A stretch of DNA of 64,000 bases, taken from assembly GCF_900129365.1 (NCBI RefSeq), contig NZ_FQVM01000004.1:1-64000 (forward strand). Reading direction: 5' to 3'. Below are positions 33,339 through 41,471 of the stretch, one piece after another (within the stretch, counting starts at the first letter, position 1; each line of letters starts with the position of its first letter). The DNA comes from Clostridium fallax. Its GTDB lineage: Bacteria > Bacillota > Clostridia > Clostridiales > Clostridiaceae. The translations under genes and the position numbers were made by a program. Under the pieces are notes generated by a model that ran no database searches, was not told where the DNA came from, and saw only the letters and a list, made by a program, of their open reading frames with translations.

Positions 33339-34049
33339 ATGAAGAAAGTTGAAAAAACTTATGGAAAAGTAGCAAAGGGAGTTATGTTTGCTGTAAATCC
33401 AATAAAAAAGGTAGCTGTAAAAACTACTTGTATAGTCCATAAGTTTATTAATTTACAAGCGATTCAAATACTAAATAATGATGGATATACTATAACTAGT
33501 GAGTTTTATAGAAAGTATGTAAGAAATTTAAATGAAGGAGTTTCTTGGGCGGATCAAGATTTTAAAAGCACAAATCACTTTTTTCATTATTCTAAGGAAA
33601 AAGGACTTTATGGATTTTCTAATGCTTTAGATGAGTGCATAAAATATCATAATAAAGCTATAAGTTATATAGAAAAAGGCGATTTTGAAAAAGCCATGTT
33701 TTATTTAGGAGCAGCATGTCATTTAATACAAGATTCTACAGTACCTCAGCATGTTAATAATAAGCTTCTAAAAAGTCATAGGAGTTACGAGCTTTGGATT
33801 ATATCAAAGTTATTTAATGATTATGATTTTGCAGTAGAAAAGGGAGCTATAATTTATAAAAGAATTGATGACTATATAAGAGCTAATGCTAAAGTTGCCT
33901 ATAGTGTTTATGAGACATATATAGGAATAAAAGATAAAGATAAAAGATATTATAATATTTCAATAAGAACTTTAAAACAGGCACAAAGAACAACAGCAGG
34001 TTACTTAGCTTGGTTCTATGACGAGTTTATTAAGAATTCCTTATATTAA
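33339..34049 (+). CDS. Zinc-dependent phospholipase C-like protein without signal peptide or C2 domain
   Basis: 236 residues, ATG with GAAGGGAAAAAG. It matches the alpha-helical catalytic domain of the clostridial alpha-toxin / Bacillus PLC family. Zinc-ligand equivalents are visible: H34 (IVHKF), the Asp of SWADQD (72 or 74), H80 or H83, H128 and D132 (CHLIQD), H138 (PQHVN), H147 and E151 (SHRSYELW). The 128-132-138 and 147-151 spacing equals H126-D130-H136 and H148-E152 of alpha-toxin. Differences: no secretion signal, no N-terminal Trp ligand, and no C-terminal lipid-binding C2 domain. Probably a cytoplasmic or membrane-associated relative, not a toxin. Its last codons form one arm of the terminator. 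Confidence 0.8.
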   Translation: MKKVEKTYGKVAKGVMFAVNPIKKVAVKTTCIVHKFINLQAIQILNNDGYTITSEFYRKYVRNLNEGVSWADQDFKSTNHFFHYSKEKGLYGFSNALDECIKYHNKAISYIEKGDFEKAMFYLGAACHLIQDSTVPQHVNNKLLKSHRSYELWIISKLFNDYDFAVEKGAIIYKRIDDYIRANAKVAYSVYETYIGIKDKDKRYYNISIRTLKQAQRTTAGYLAWFYDEFIKNSLY

Positions 34050-34066
34050 AAGGAATTCTTTTTTTT
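34032..34066 (+). terminator. Terminator overlapping the stop codon
   Basis: AAGAATTCCTT (34032-34042) / AAGGAATTCTT (34050-34060), then six T. The left arm is the last codons of the phospholipase-like gene and the stop is in the loop. Confidence 0.9.
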
Positions 34067-34111
34067 ATGTAGAATTATAAAATATGGAAAAATATAGAAA
34101 TGGGGGACGTT

Positions 34112-34789
34112 ATGAAAAAAAGTTTATTTAATAAAACCATTAAAGATAAAATAAATGAATATAAAAAAAATCATTTAAAAGATTTCTCTTTTAAAAATGA
34201 AGAAAAATCATTTAAAAAAGAATTAGAAAAGAAAATTAAAAATGAACAAATTATTAATATAGATTTGAGTAATATAAAAATAAATGGTGACATATTAGAT
34301 ATTGGAGAAGAAAACTATGGTATAATATATACTTTATCGAAAACCTTTGATGATGAAGTCTGTGTAGATTATTATGAAGGGATAGAAAGTCCTAAAGATA
34401 AAGAGAAATTTGATAATGGCATCTTATTTTTTAATTTATCTAAATTTGGTATTTTAGGAGGAAGGGATAAACTTATAAAACAAATATATGATTTAATTAT
34501 TCATGATGGATATTTATATATATGGGATTATGAAAAAGAGTTTAAGGAAATAGTTTCTACTAAAATAACGGTTAATTTACCTAGAGAAGATAAAAAAGAG
34601 TTTCTTTATAAAGATTTTAATTTTCTTAATAAATTTAAAATGGAAGATGCAGTAAAATTAATTGAAAAATATTTTTTTATAGAAGAGATAAAGGTTTGTG
34701 ATAAAATATATTTTATTAAAGGAAAAAGGAAGGGAAGCGTAAAAGATGAAGGTATTATTGACAGCAGTAAACTCAAAGTTTATCCATAG
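34112..34789 (+). CDS. Degenerate methyltransferase-like protein paired with radical-SAM gene
   Basis: 225 residues from ATG 34112 (GGGGG five bases before; ATG 34100 is upstream of the site). Basic helical N-terminus, then a region that looks like a class I methyltransferase: GDILDIGEENYGIIYTLSKT for motif I (but without GxGxG), EVCVDYYEGIE for strand 2, FDNGILFFNLSKFGILGGRD, and LIIHDGYLYIWDYEKEF for the motif that normally reads 'lkpgG.l'. The nucleotide loop is poor, so SAM binding is doubtful. It overlaps the next gene by 44 bases, which implies tight coupling with the B12/radical-SAM protein. Confidence 0.6.
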   Translation: MKKSLFNKTIKDKINEYKKNHLKDFSFKNEEKSFKKELEKKIKNEQIINIDLSNIKINGDILDIGEENYGIIYTLSKTFDDEVCVDYYEGIESPKDKEKFDNGILFFNLSKFGILGGRDKLIKQIYDLIIHDGYLYIWDYEKEFKEIVSTKITVNLPREDKKEFLYKDFNFLNKFKMEDAVKLIEKYFFIEEIKVCDKIYFIKGKRKGSVKDEGIIDSSKLKVYP

Positions 34790-36425
34790 TAATTTAGCTG
34801 TAAGATATTTAAAAGCATATACTAAGGATTTAAATTATGAAAGTAAAATAAGAGAATTTTCTATTAATGATAGAATAGAAATAATAACTGAAGAGATTAT
34901 GAAAGAAAAACCAGATATTATAGCCTTTTCATGTTATATATGGAATATGGAATATGTAAACAGACTATCAGAACTTATAAAGTTAATTGATGAAAACATA
35001 AAAATACTTTATGGAGGACCGGAGGTGTCTTTTAATAGTGATGAATTTTTAAAAAATTCCTCTGGAGATTATGTAATAGAGGGAGAAGGAGAGGAAACAT
35101 ATAAAGAATTTATAGAAAAGAAAATAAAAGGTGAAAATCTAGAAGTTATAAAAGGATTGTATGTAAAAAAAGAAAATGGAGATATTTCTTATGGAGGAAT
35201 AAGACCTCAAATGGATATGGATAAACTAATTTTTCCATATAATGAAGAGGATAATTTTGAAAATAAAATAATTTATTATGAAGCATCAAGAGGCTGTCCT
35301 TTTAATTGCAAATATTGTCTTTCATCTACAATAAAAGGGGTAAGATTTTTACCGATAGATAGAGTGAAAAAGGAATTAAAATTTTTTATAGACAAAAAAG
35401 TAAGACTTGTAAAGTTTGTTGATAGAACTTTTAACTGTAATCATGACTATACAAAAGAGATTTGGAGCTTTTTAAGCAAACAAGATACAGAAACAAGATT
35501 TCATTTTGAAATCGCAGCAGATATATTAAAGGAAGATGAAATAGAAATATTAAATAAAGCACCAAAAGGAAGATTTCAACTAGAGGTTGGAGTACAGACT
35601 ACTAATAATGAAGTTTTAAAAAATATAAATAGGTTTATAGATTTTGAGCATATAAAAGAAAAAGTCTTAGGAGTACAGAGAGGAAAAAATGTTATACAGC
35701 ATTTAGATTTAATAGCAGGACTTCCTGGTGAAGATTATAATTCCTTTAGAAATTCTTTTAATGATGTCTACTCTATAAGTCCAGATGAACTTCAATTGGG
35801 ATTCTTAAAACTTTTAAAAGGATCATTAATGAGAATGGAAGCTGAAAAGTGGGGAATAATATATTCACCATATGCTCCTTATGAGATTATAAAATCTAAA
35901 GATTTATCTTATGAAGATTTAATGAAACTAAAAAGAGTAGAAGCAGTATTAGACAAATATTATAATTCACAAAAATTTAACACTATAATAAATTTCTTTA
36001 AACCTAAATTTAGCACTCCTTTTGATTTTTACTATGAATTAGGGGAGTTTTTTGAGAAAAAAGGATACTTTAATAGAAATATTGGCAATGTAGAATACTA
36101 TAAAGTATTTTTAGATTTTAACGAAGATAAATTTAATAGAGAAGAAGAGGATGTATTAAAGGAATTAATAAAGTATGATTATTTAATGTTTAATAAGAAA
36201 AAATGGCTTCCAGATTTTCTAATAAGAGATATGAAAAAAGAAGAAGAAAGAGAAATTAGATTTTTTGTTAATGAAAATTTTGAAAAGAAGAGATATCATA
36301 TAGAAAGATTTAGATTAGACATAACAGAATACATAGATAATAACAAAATAAAATTTTCTCCCTGTTATCTAATATTTGATGAAGAAAATTGTAATAATAT
36401 AATTGATATAACAGATAAGATTTAG
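34746..36425 (+). CDS. B12-binding domain radical SAM protein (DUF4080 type)
   Basis: 559 residues. Residues 1-140 resemble a cobalamin-binding Rossmann domain (KVLLTAVNSKFIHSNLAVRYL, then PDIIAFSCYIWNMEYV, then ILYGGPEVSF), without an obvious DxHxxG. The radical SAM core has the cluster motif C184-x3-C188-x2-C191 (RGCPFNCKYCLSS), a GGxP-like LAGLPGEDYNSFRNSF and QLEVGVQTTN. The C-terminal third (FYYELGEFFEKKGYFNR, then HIERFRLDITEYI) fits the DUF4080 domain. Such proteins carry out radical methylation or rearrangement; substrate unknown. ATG lies inside the previous gene, after GGAAGGGAAG. The 3' end forms a terminator arm. Confidence 0.85.
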   Translation: MKVLLTAVNSKFIHSNLAVRYLKAYTKDLNYESKIREFSINDRIEIITEEIMKEKPDIIAFSCYIWNMEYVNRLSELIKLIDENIKILYGGPEVSFNSDEFLKNSSGDYVIEGEGEETYKEFIEKKIKGENLEVIKGLYVKKENGDISYGGIRPQMDMDKLIFPYNEEDNFENKIIYYEASRGCPFNCKYCLSSTIKGVRFLPIDRVKKELKFFIDKKVRLVKFVDRTFNCNHDYTKEIWSFLSKQDTETRFHFEIAADILKEDEIEILNKAPKGRFQLEVGVQTTNNEVLKNINRFIDFEHIKEKVLGVQRGKNVIQHLDLIAGLPGEDYNSFRNSFNDVYSISPDELQLGFLKLLKGSLMRMEAEKWGIIYSPYAPYEIIKSKDLSYEDLMKLKRVEAVLDKYYNSQKFNTIINFFKPKFSTPFDFYYELGEFFEKKGYFNRNIGNVEYYKVFLDFNEDKFNREEEDVLKELIKYDYLMFNKKKWLPDFLIRDMKKEEEREIRFFVNENFEKKRYHIERFRLDITEYIDNNKIKFSPCYLIFDEENCNNIIDITDKI

Positions 36426-36443
36426 CTTTTGCTAAATCTTATC
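36414..36443 (+). terminator. Hairpin overlapping the stop codon
   Basis: GATAAGATTTAGC / GCTAAATCTTATC with TTTT loop; the gene's TAG (36423-36425) lies in the left arm. Only a weak T-tract follows, so terminator strength is uncertain. Confidence 0.65.
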
Positions 36444-36633
36444 TTCTGAATATATTTCTAAATTGTTAAATTTGTGAATTTTTTAAATATAGAAAAAATA
36501 TTCAAATAGATTTATAATAGGCATAATATTTAAAAAATTATAGATTTATATAATTTAATTAAGTAAAACTAGATTTTAATAAGGAAAATGGTAAAATAAT
36601 AACAATAATAGAAATTTAATTAATACTAAAAGG

Positions 36634-36661
36634 TTGAAAAAATATTAAAAAACTGTATAAT
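36634..36661 (+). promoter_or_regulatory. Promoter of the V/A-ATPase operon
   Basis: TTGAAA (36634-36639), 16-base spacer, TATAAT (36656-36661). The leader has a small hairpin around TTAATACT...AGTATTAA (36681-36702) before a GGTGGTGAG ribosome site. The remainder of the 316-base gap shows nothing else. Confidence 0.65.
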
Positions 36662-36741
36662 ACTATAGTATAAGACGTAATTAATACTATATAAAGTATT
36701 AATATATATACTCTTAAATCTATTCTAAAGGTGGTGAGATC

Positions 36742-37068
36742 TTGGCATTAGAGGCAATTAATCAGATTAAAAAAGCTGAAGCTGAAGCAGATGACATTTT
36801 AAAAAAAGCTCAGGCCGATAGTAAAGAAATTGTAAATAATGCTGTGGCTGAAGGTGAAGAAACTTATAAGACAATAATTAACAATGCTAAAGCTAAAGCA
36901 CAAAAAATAATGGAAGAGGCTATAGCTTTAGGGGAGAAACAAGCAAAACCTATCCTTGAAAAAGGAGAGGAAGAAACAAAAGCCATTTATGATGTTCCTA
37001 AGAACAAAATAAATGACGGAGTTAAAATAGTGATTGAGAGGATCGTGAATATTCATGGCAATAGTTAA
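36742..37068 (+). CDS. ntpF: V/A-type ATPase peripheral-stalk subunit (NtpF of Enterococcus; 'subunit G/H')
   Basis: 108 residues; TTG start seven bases after GGTGGTGAG. An almost continuous Ala/Lys/Glu coiled coil (EAINQIKKAEAEADDILKKA, then KEIVNNAVAEGEETYKTII, then AKAQKIMEEAIALGEKQAK), as in the small stalk subunit that pairs with subunit E to hold the catalytic head. First gene of the nine-gene operon. Overlaps ntpI by 14 bases. Naming of this subunit varies between species. Confidence 0.85.
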   Translation: MALEAINQIKKAEAEADDILKKAQADSKEIVNNAVAEGEETYKTIINNAKAKAQKIMEEAIALGEKQAKPILEKGEEETKAIYDVPKNKINDGVKIVIERIVNIHGNS

Positions 37069-39010
37069 AATGAATAAATTTACATTACTCTCCTTTGAGT
37101 CACAAAAGGCAAAACTTCTGGAAGCTATTCAAAGTTTCCAAGGAGTTCAATTCATCAATCTTCAGGAGGATGGAATTGAAGAGGAGATCGAAATATTAAA
37201 AGGATTGAATAAAGATTCAGTAGGAACAAGTTGCGTTGAATTTGAGGATAACCTTTTAAAAATAAAATTCACCTTAGATCTTCTTCAAGAATATGCTCCT
37301 AAAAAAAGTGGACTAATGACTATGCTTAGTGATAAAGAAAGTATAGGATATAGCACATTAAATGATATGATGAAGAAAAGTGATTGGCAAGAGGTATGCA
37401 ATACTTTAAAAGAAAAAGAAGTAAGATTAAATGAGATTTCTAACGAGGTTACAAAGCTTAGAACTGAAATCGCTACCCTAGATAAATGGGCGAATTTTGA
37501 TGCTCCTTTTAGTTCAATTAAAGAATTAAAGTATACTTCATATTTTTTAGGAACTTTCTCAAAACAATATGAAGAAAAACTTATCTCAGAACTAAAAGAA
37601 GAGATAACTGATGGCTATTATGAAATATTAAATAGGGATAACCAAGATGCATATATATTCATCTTAGTTAATCATAATGATAAAGATATAGCATCAGAAA
37701 TATTAAAGGAAAATGGTTTTTCTTCTTTTGCTCTTGTTTATGATCAAATGCCGACCTCTTTAATAAAAGAATATAATAAAAAAATAGAAACTTTATTAAA
37801 AGAGGAAGATGAAATAAAGGAGAGCATTAAGTCATTTGCTAATAAAAGAGATGACTTACAAATGGCTTATGATTACTATAATAATCTAATTATAAGATTT
37901 AATGCCACTGAAAACTTCCTAAAGACAGAGAAAGTTATAACTATCTGTGGATGGAATATTGAAGAAGACAATAATGAATTAGAAGCTGCTATTAAAGAAG
38001 CAGTAGGAGATAATTATTATTTAGTCTTTGAAGCTGTAAAAGAAGAGGAAAATGAAAAAGTTCCAATTAAACTTAAAAATGGTAAATTTTCTTCAGCATT
38101 TGAAGGTTTAATTGAAATGTATAGTATGCCTCAATACACAGAAGTGGACCCAACACCAATACTTGCAATATTCTATTTTGTATTTTTTGGCATGATGCTT
38201 TCAGATGCAGGATATGGATTAATGATTGTTGCAGCATCAGCTTTTGCTTTATTTAGGGTAAAAGATGAGGAGAAAAGAAAAACATATAAGTTATTCTTCT
38301 TCGCTGGAATATCAACAGTAGTTTGGGGAGCTATATATGGAGGATGGTTTGGAGATTTACTACCAGTTTATTTTGGTATAAAGGTACCTTACCTATTAGA
38401 TCCTGCTAAAGATATTACTACAATATTTATCTTATCATTAGCATTTGGTGTAGTTCATATATTTATAGGACTAGGAATCAAAGGATATATGCTAATAAAA
38501 TCAGGACAAATAAAAGATGCTATATATGATGTATTAACATGGTATTTAACACTTATAGGAGCCATTTTACTTTTAGTTGGAGTTGGTGGAAGAATAGGTG
38601 GAATACTAATGGCCCTTGGATTAGTAGGATTATTATTAACTCAAGGTAGAACAGCGCCTACATTAGGTGGAAAAATAGGTGGAGGAATTTATGGTGTTTA
38701 TGGAATTACTGGTTACTTAGGAGATGTAGTTTCATATTCAAGATTATTAGCACTAGGTCTTGCAACAGGATTTATAGCAAATGCATTAAATCTAATTATA
38801 AATCTTGTACCATCACCAGCTAAGTATCTTTTAGCACCATTTATGTTCTTAGGACTTCACACATTTAACTTATTAATAAATGCTCTTGGTTCATATGTCC
38901 ATGCAGCGAGATTACAATACTTAGAATTTTTCAGTAAATTCTATGAAGGTGGAGGAAAGAAATTTACTCCATTTAAGCTTTCTGACAAATATATAAAGAT
39001 CACAAAATAG
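37055..39010 (+). CDS. ntpI: V/A-type ATPase membrane subunit I (a-subunit)
   Basis: 651 residues. N-terminal cytoplasmic half (about 1-340) is helical with coiled-coil arms; C-terminal half has 7-8 membrane helices, from PTPILAIFYFVFFGMMLSDAGYG through GDVVSYSRLLALGLATGFIANALN. The Arg in SYSRLLALGL is the essential stator arginine that faces the K ring. Forms the ion path. The start overlaps the previous gene. Confidence 0.95.
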   Translation: MAIVKMNKFTLLSFESQKAKLLEAIQSFQGVQFINLQEDGIEEEIEILKGLNKDSVGTSCVEFEDNLLKIKFTLDLLQEYAPKKSGLMTMLSDKESIGYSTLNDMMKKSDWQEVCNTLKEKEVRLNEISNEVTKLRTEIATLDKWANFDAPFSSIKELKYTSYFLGTFSKQYEEKLISELKEEITDGYYEILNRDNQDAYIFILVNHNDKDIASEILKENGFSSFALVYDQMPTSLIKEYNKKIETLLKEEDEIKESIKSFANKRDDLQMAYDYYNNLIIRFNATENFLKTEKVITICGWNIEEDNNELEAAIKEAVGDNYYLVFEAVKEEENEKVPIKLKNGKFSSAFEGLIEMYSMPQYTEVDPTPILAIFYFVFFGMMLSDAGYGLMIVAASAFALFRVKDEEKRKTYKLFFFAGISTVVWGAIYGGWFGDLLPVYFGIKVPYLLDPAKDITTIFILSLAFGVVHIFIGLGIKGYMLIKSGQIKDAIYDVLTWYLTLIGAILLLVGVGGRIGGILMALGLVGLLLTQGRTAPTLGGKIGGGIYGVYGITGYLGDVVSYSRLLALGLATGFIANALNLIINLVPSPAKYLLAPFMFLGLHTFNLLINALGSYVHAARLQYLEFFSKFYEGGGKKFTPFKLSDKYIKITK

Positions 39011-39026
39011 AGGAGGAATATTTTAA

Positions 39027-39521
39027 ATGAATACATGGATTGAATTCTTTGCAAATGGAACAAACGGTATGATTTTCGCATTATTAGGAGCTGCAATAGC
39101 AGTAGGATTAGCAGGTATAGGATCTGCACAAGGTATAGGAATAGTAGGTCAAGCGGCAGCAGGACTTATGGCAGAAGATCCAGACAAATTTGGTAAAACA
39201 TTTATATTAGTTGCACTACCAGGTACACAAGGTTTATATGGTTTCGTTATCGCACTATTATTATTCACAAAGATTGGTATTTTTGGTGGAGATGCTCCAG
39301 AGTTAGGATTAGGACTTAAATATTTCATGGCTTGTTTACCAGTTGCTATAGCAGGATGGAGATCAGCTATATGGCAAGGTAAGGTTGCTGCAGCTGGTGT
39401 TCAAATACTAGCTAAGAGACCAAACGATGTAATGAAGGGTGTTATATACGCTGTTATGGTTGAGACATATGCTGTTTTAGGTTTCGTTGCATCATTATTT
39501 ATGGTTCTATTCATAAAATAG
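39027..39521 (+). CDS. ntpK: V/A-type ATPase rotor-ring subunit K, Na+-type
   Basis: 164 residues, four helices from a duplicated hairpin (AAIAVGLAGIGSAQGIGIVG and its second copy). Residues match the Na+ site of Enterococcus hirae NtpK: L64, T67 and Q68 (ALPGTQGLYGF), Q117 (IWQGKVAAAG) and E146 (VMVETYAVLG). Only the second hairpin carries the carboxylate, as in V-type rings. This suggests Na+ rather than H+ coupling (inference from known structure). AGGAGG site, ATG, 16 bases after ntpI. Confidence 0.95.
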   Translation: MNTWIEFFANGTNGMIFALLGAAIAVGLAGIGSAQGIGIVGQAAAGLMAEDPDKFGKTFILVALPGTQGLYGFVIALLLFTKIGIFGGDAPELGLGLKYFMACLPVAIAGWRSAIWQGKVAAAGVQILAKRPNDVMKGVIYAVMVETYAVLGFVASLFMVLFIK

Positions 39522-39537
39522 TTTGGAGTGAAGCGTA

Positions 39538-40137
39538 ATGGCTAATTTAGAAAATTTAACAAGTAGGATACTTGAAGAAGCAAAAGTACAAAGTAATGAA
39601 ATATTAGAAAGTGCTAATGCAGAGAAGAATAAAATAATAGAGAAAAAGGTTAATGAAGCTAAGCAACTAGAATTTGAAATTTTAGAAAAAGCTAAAAGAG
39701 AATCAGAAACTAGAAAAGAAAGAATAATTTCTAATGCAGAGCTTCAAGTTAGAAATAAAAAGCTTGAAGGAAAGCAGACAATTATATCTAAGGTTTTTGA
39801 TGAAGCAGTAGAAGGTTTATGTAAGCTTTCAAAAGAAGAGTTTTTAAACTTTTTAAAGAAAACTATATTAAACAGCGATATTGTTGGAGATGAAAATCTT
39901 ATATTAAATTCTAATGGTAAGAATATAGTATCAAAAGAATTTATTTCAGAATTAAATAAAGATTTAGAAATTAAAGGTAAAAAAGGTTCTATAAAATTAA
40001 GTAATGAAATTGGCCAATTTAAGGGCGGATTCATACTAGAGAAAAATGGTATAGAAATAAATAATACCTTTGAAGCTTTAGTAAGTTCTATGAAAGATGA
40101 TTTAGAATACGATGTAGCAAATGTATTATTTAATTAA
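39538..40137 (+). CDS. ntpE: V/A-type ATPase stalk subunit E
   Basis: 199 residues. Helical first half (LTSRILEEAKVQSNEILESA, then EILEKAKRESETRKERIISN) followed by a globular C-terminal domain (KKTILNSDIVGDENLILNSN, then IGQFKGGFILEKNGIEINNT). Together with the small coiled-coil subunit it makes the peripheral stalk. ATG follows GGAGTGAAGCGTA. Sits 16 bases after ntpK. Confidence 0.9.
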   Translation: MANLENLTSRILEEAKVQSNEILESANAEKNKIIEKKVNEAKQLEFEILEKAKRESETRKERIISNAELQVRNKKLEGKQTIISKVFDEAVEGLCKLSKEEFLNFLKKTILNSDIVGDENLILNSNGKNIVSKEFISELNKDLEIKGKKGSIKLSNEIGQFKGGFILEKNGIEINNTFEALVSSMKDDLEYDVANVLFN

Positions 40138-40149
40138 GGAGGGTAACAC

Positions 40150-41151
40150 ATGGATGTAATGGAATTTACCCAAGTAATTCCAAGAATTAGGGTTTATGAA
40201 ACCAAACTCCTTGATAAAGCCAAAATTGACAGAATGATAGAAGCATCCTCTGCTCAAGAGGTTTTAAAAGTTTTACAGGAAACAGAGTATGTCAATGTTA
40301 TGACTAATGTAAAAAGAGCTGAAGATTATGAAATAGTTCTTAGTGAAGAATTAAAAAGAGTATATAATCTTCTTTATGAAATAAGCCCTGAAAAAAAGAT
40401 AATGGATGTCATGAGTTTAAAGTATGACTACCATAATGCTAAAGTATTTGTTAAGGGAAAAATTCTAGAAAAGGATTTTTCCCATATGGCAATACCAGTT
40501 GGTACTGAAAATGTTGGAAAACTTAAATATGCTATAGATAATGAAGCATATAGAGATTTACATCCAATTATGAGACAGGGTATAGAAGTTGCTTTTGAAG
40601 ATTTTGCATCTCATAAAGATCCTCAAAGAGTTGATATTATATTAGATAAATATATGTTTGAACATATGAGGGAAATAGTTAAAGAAGTTAATGATAATTT
40701 CTTAAATAAATACATTAAAAGTCTTATAGATTTAACTAATATAAAAACTTTATTAAGAGTAAAAAAGCAGAACAAATCAAGAGACTTCCTTTCATTAGTT
40801 TTAATTGAAGGAGGAGCAATTGATAATGATAAATTAATAGCTTTACTTAACGATTCTGTTGAAAATATAGCTGGAAAATTATCATATACTGATTACTCAG
40901 AAGTTTTAAAGCAAGGTATAGAATCTTATTCTAAAACAGGTTCTGTAAGCCTTTTAGAAAAGTTAAGTGATAACTATATAATGGCTTTAATGAAAGATGC
41001 GAAATATGTTAGTTTAGGCATAGAACCATTATTAGCATACTTGTACGCTAAAGAAAATGAAATTAAAGATGTAAGAATAATCATGGTTGGCAAACTCAAT
41101 AATATTACTGAGGAAGTTATAAGAGAAAGGCTGCGTGATAGTTATGTATAA
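40150..41151 (+). CDS. ntpC: V/A-type ATPase subunit C
   Basis: 333 residues, all-helical. Matches the NtpC/Vma6-like d-subunit that sits on the rotor ring and holds the central stalk: FTQVIPRIRVYETKLLDKAK at the N-terminus and IEPLLAYLYAKENEIKDVRI, then IIMVGKLNNITEEVIRERLR at the C-terminus (hallmark of the family). AAGGAGGG site. Its end overlaps the start of ntpG by eight bases. Confidence 0.93.
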   Translation: MDVMEFTQVIPRIRVYETKLLDKAKIDRMIEASSAQEVLKVLQETEYVNVMTNVKRAEDYEIVLSEELKRVYNLLYEISPEKKIMDVMSLKYDYHNAKVFVKGKILEKDFSHMAIPVGTENVGKLKYAIDNEAYRDLHPIMRQGIEVAFEDFASHKDPQRVDIILDKYMFEHMREIVKEVNDNFLNKYIKSLIDLTNIKTLLRVKKQNKSRDFLSLVLIEGGAIDNDKLIALLNDSVENIAGKLSYTDYSEVLKQGIESYSKTGSVSLLEKLSDNYIMALMKDAKYVSLGIEPLLAYLYAKENEIKDVRIIMVGKLNNITEEVIRERLRDSYV

Positions 41152-41455
41152 AAAAGTTGGAGTAGTTGGTGACAAAGACTCAGTTTTAGCTTTTAAAGCA
41201 TTAGGAATAGATGTATTCCCAGTAGTTGAAGCTGAAGAAGCAAAAAAGACTATTGACAGACTAGCAATGAGAGATTACGCAGTTATCTTTGTAACTGAAC
41301 AAGTTGCAAAAGATATAGAAGAAACAATAGAAAGATACAATAAAAAAATACTTCCTGCTGTGATATTAATTCCAAGCAATCAAGGAACATTAAATATAGG
41401 AATGCAAAGAATTAGTGATAACGTAGAAAAAGCAGTTGGCGTTAATATTTTATAG
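41144..41455 (+). CDS. ntpG: V/A-type ATPase central-stalk subunit F (NtpG of Enterococcus)
   Basis: 103 residues from ATG 41144; the frame extends to a GTG at 41135 but the family starts with the strand YKKVGVVGDKDSVLAFKALG. Also shows YAVIFVTEQVAKDIEETI and LPAVILIPSNQGTLNIGMQ. Binds subunit D in the rotating shaft. Called subunit F in most species and NtpG in E. hirae. Overlaps ntpC. Confidence 0.92.
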   Translation: MYKKVGVVGDKDSVLAFKALGIDVFPVVEAEEAKKTIDRLAMRDYAVIFVTEQVAKDIEETIERYNKKILPAVILIPSNQGTLNIGMQRISDNVEKAVGVNIL

Positions 41456-41471
41456 AAAGTAGGTAGGTAAC

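Noticed and set aside
33339..34049. Calling this gene alpha-toxin (plc)
   Set aside because: No secretion signal, N-terminal Trp or C2 domain; only the zinc-binding helical core is shared.
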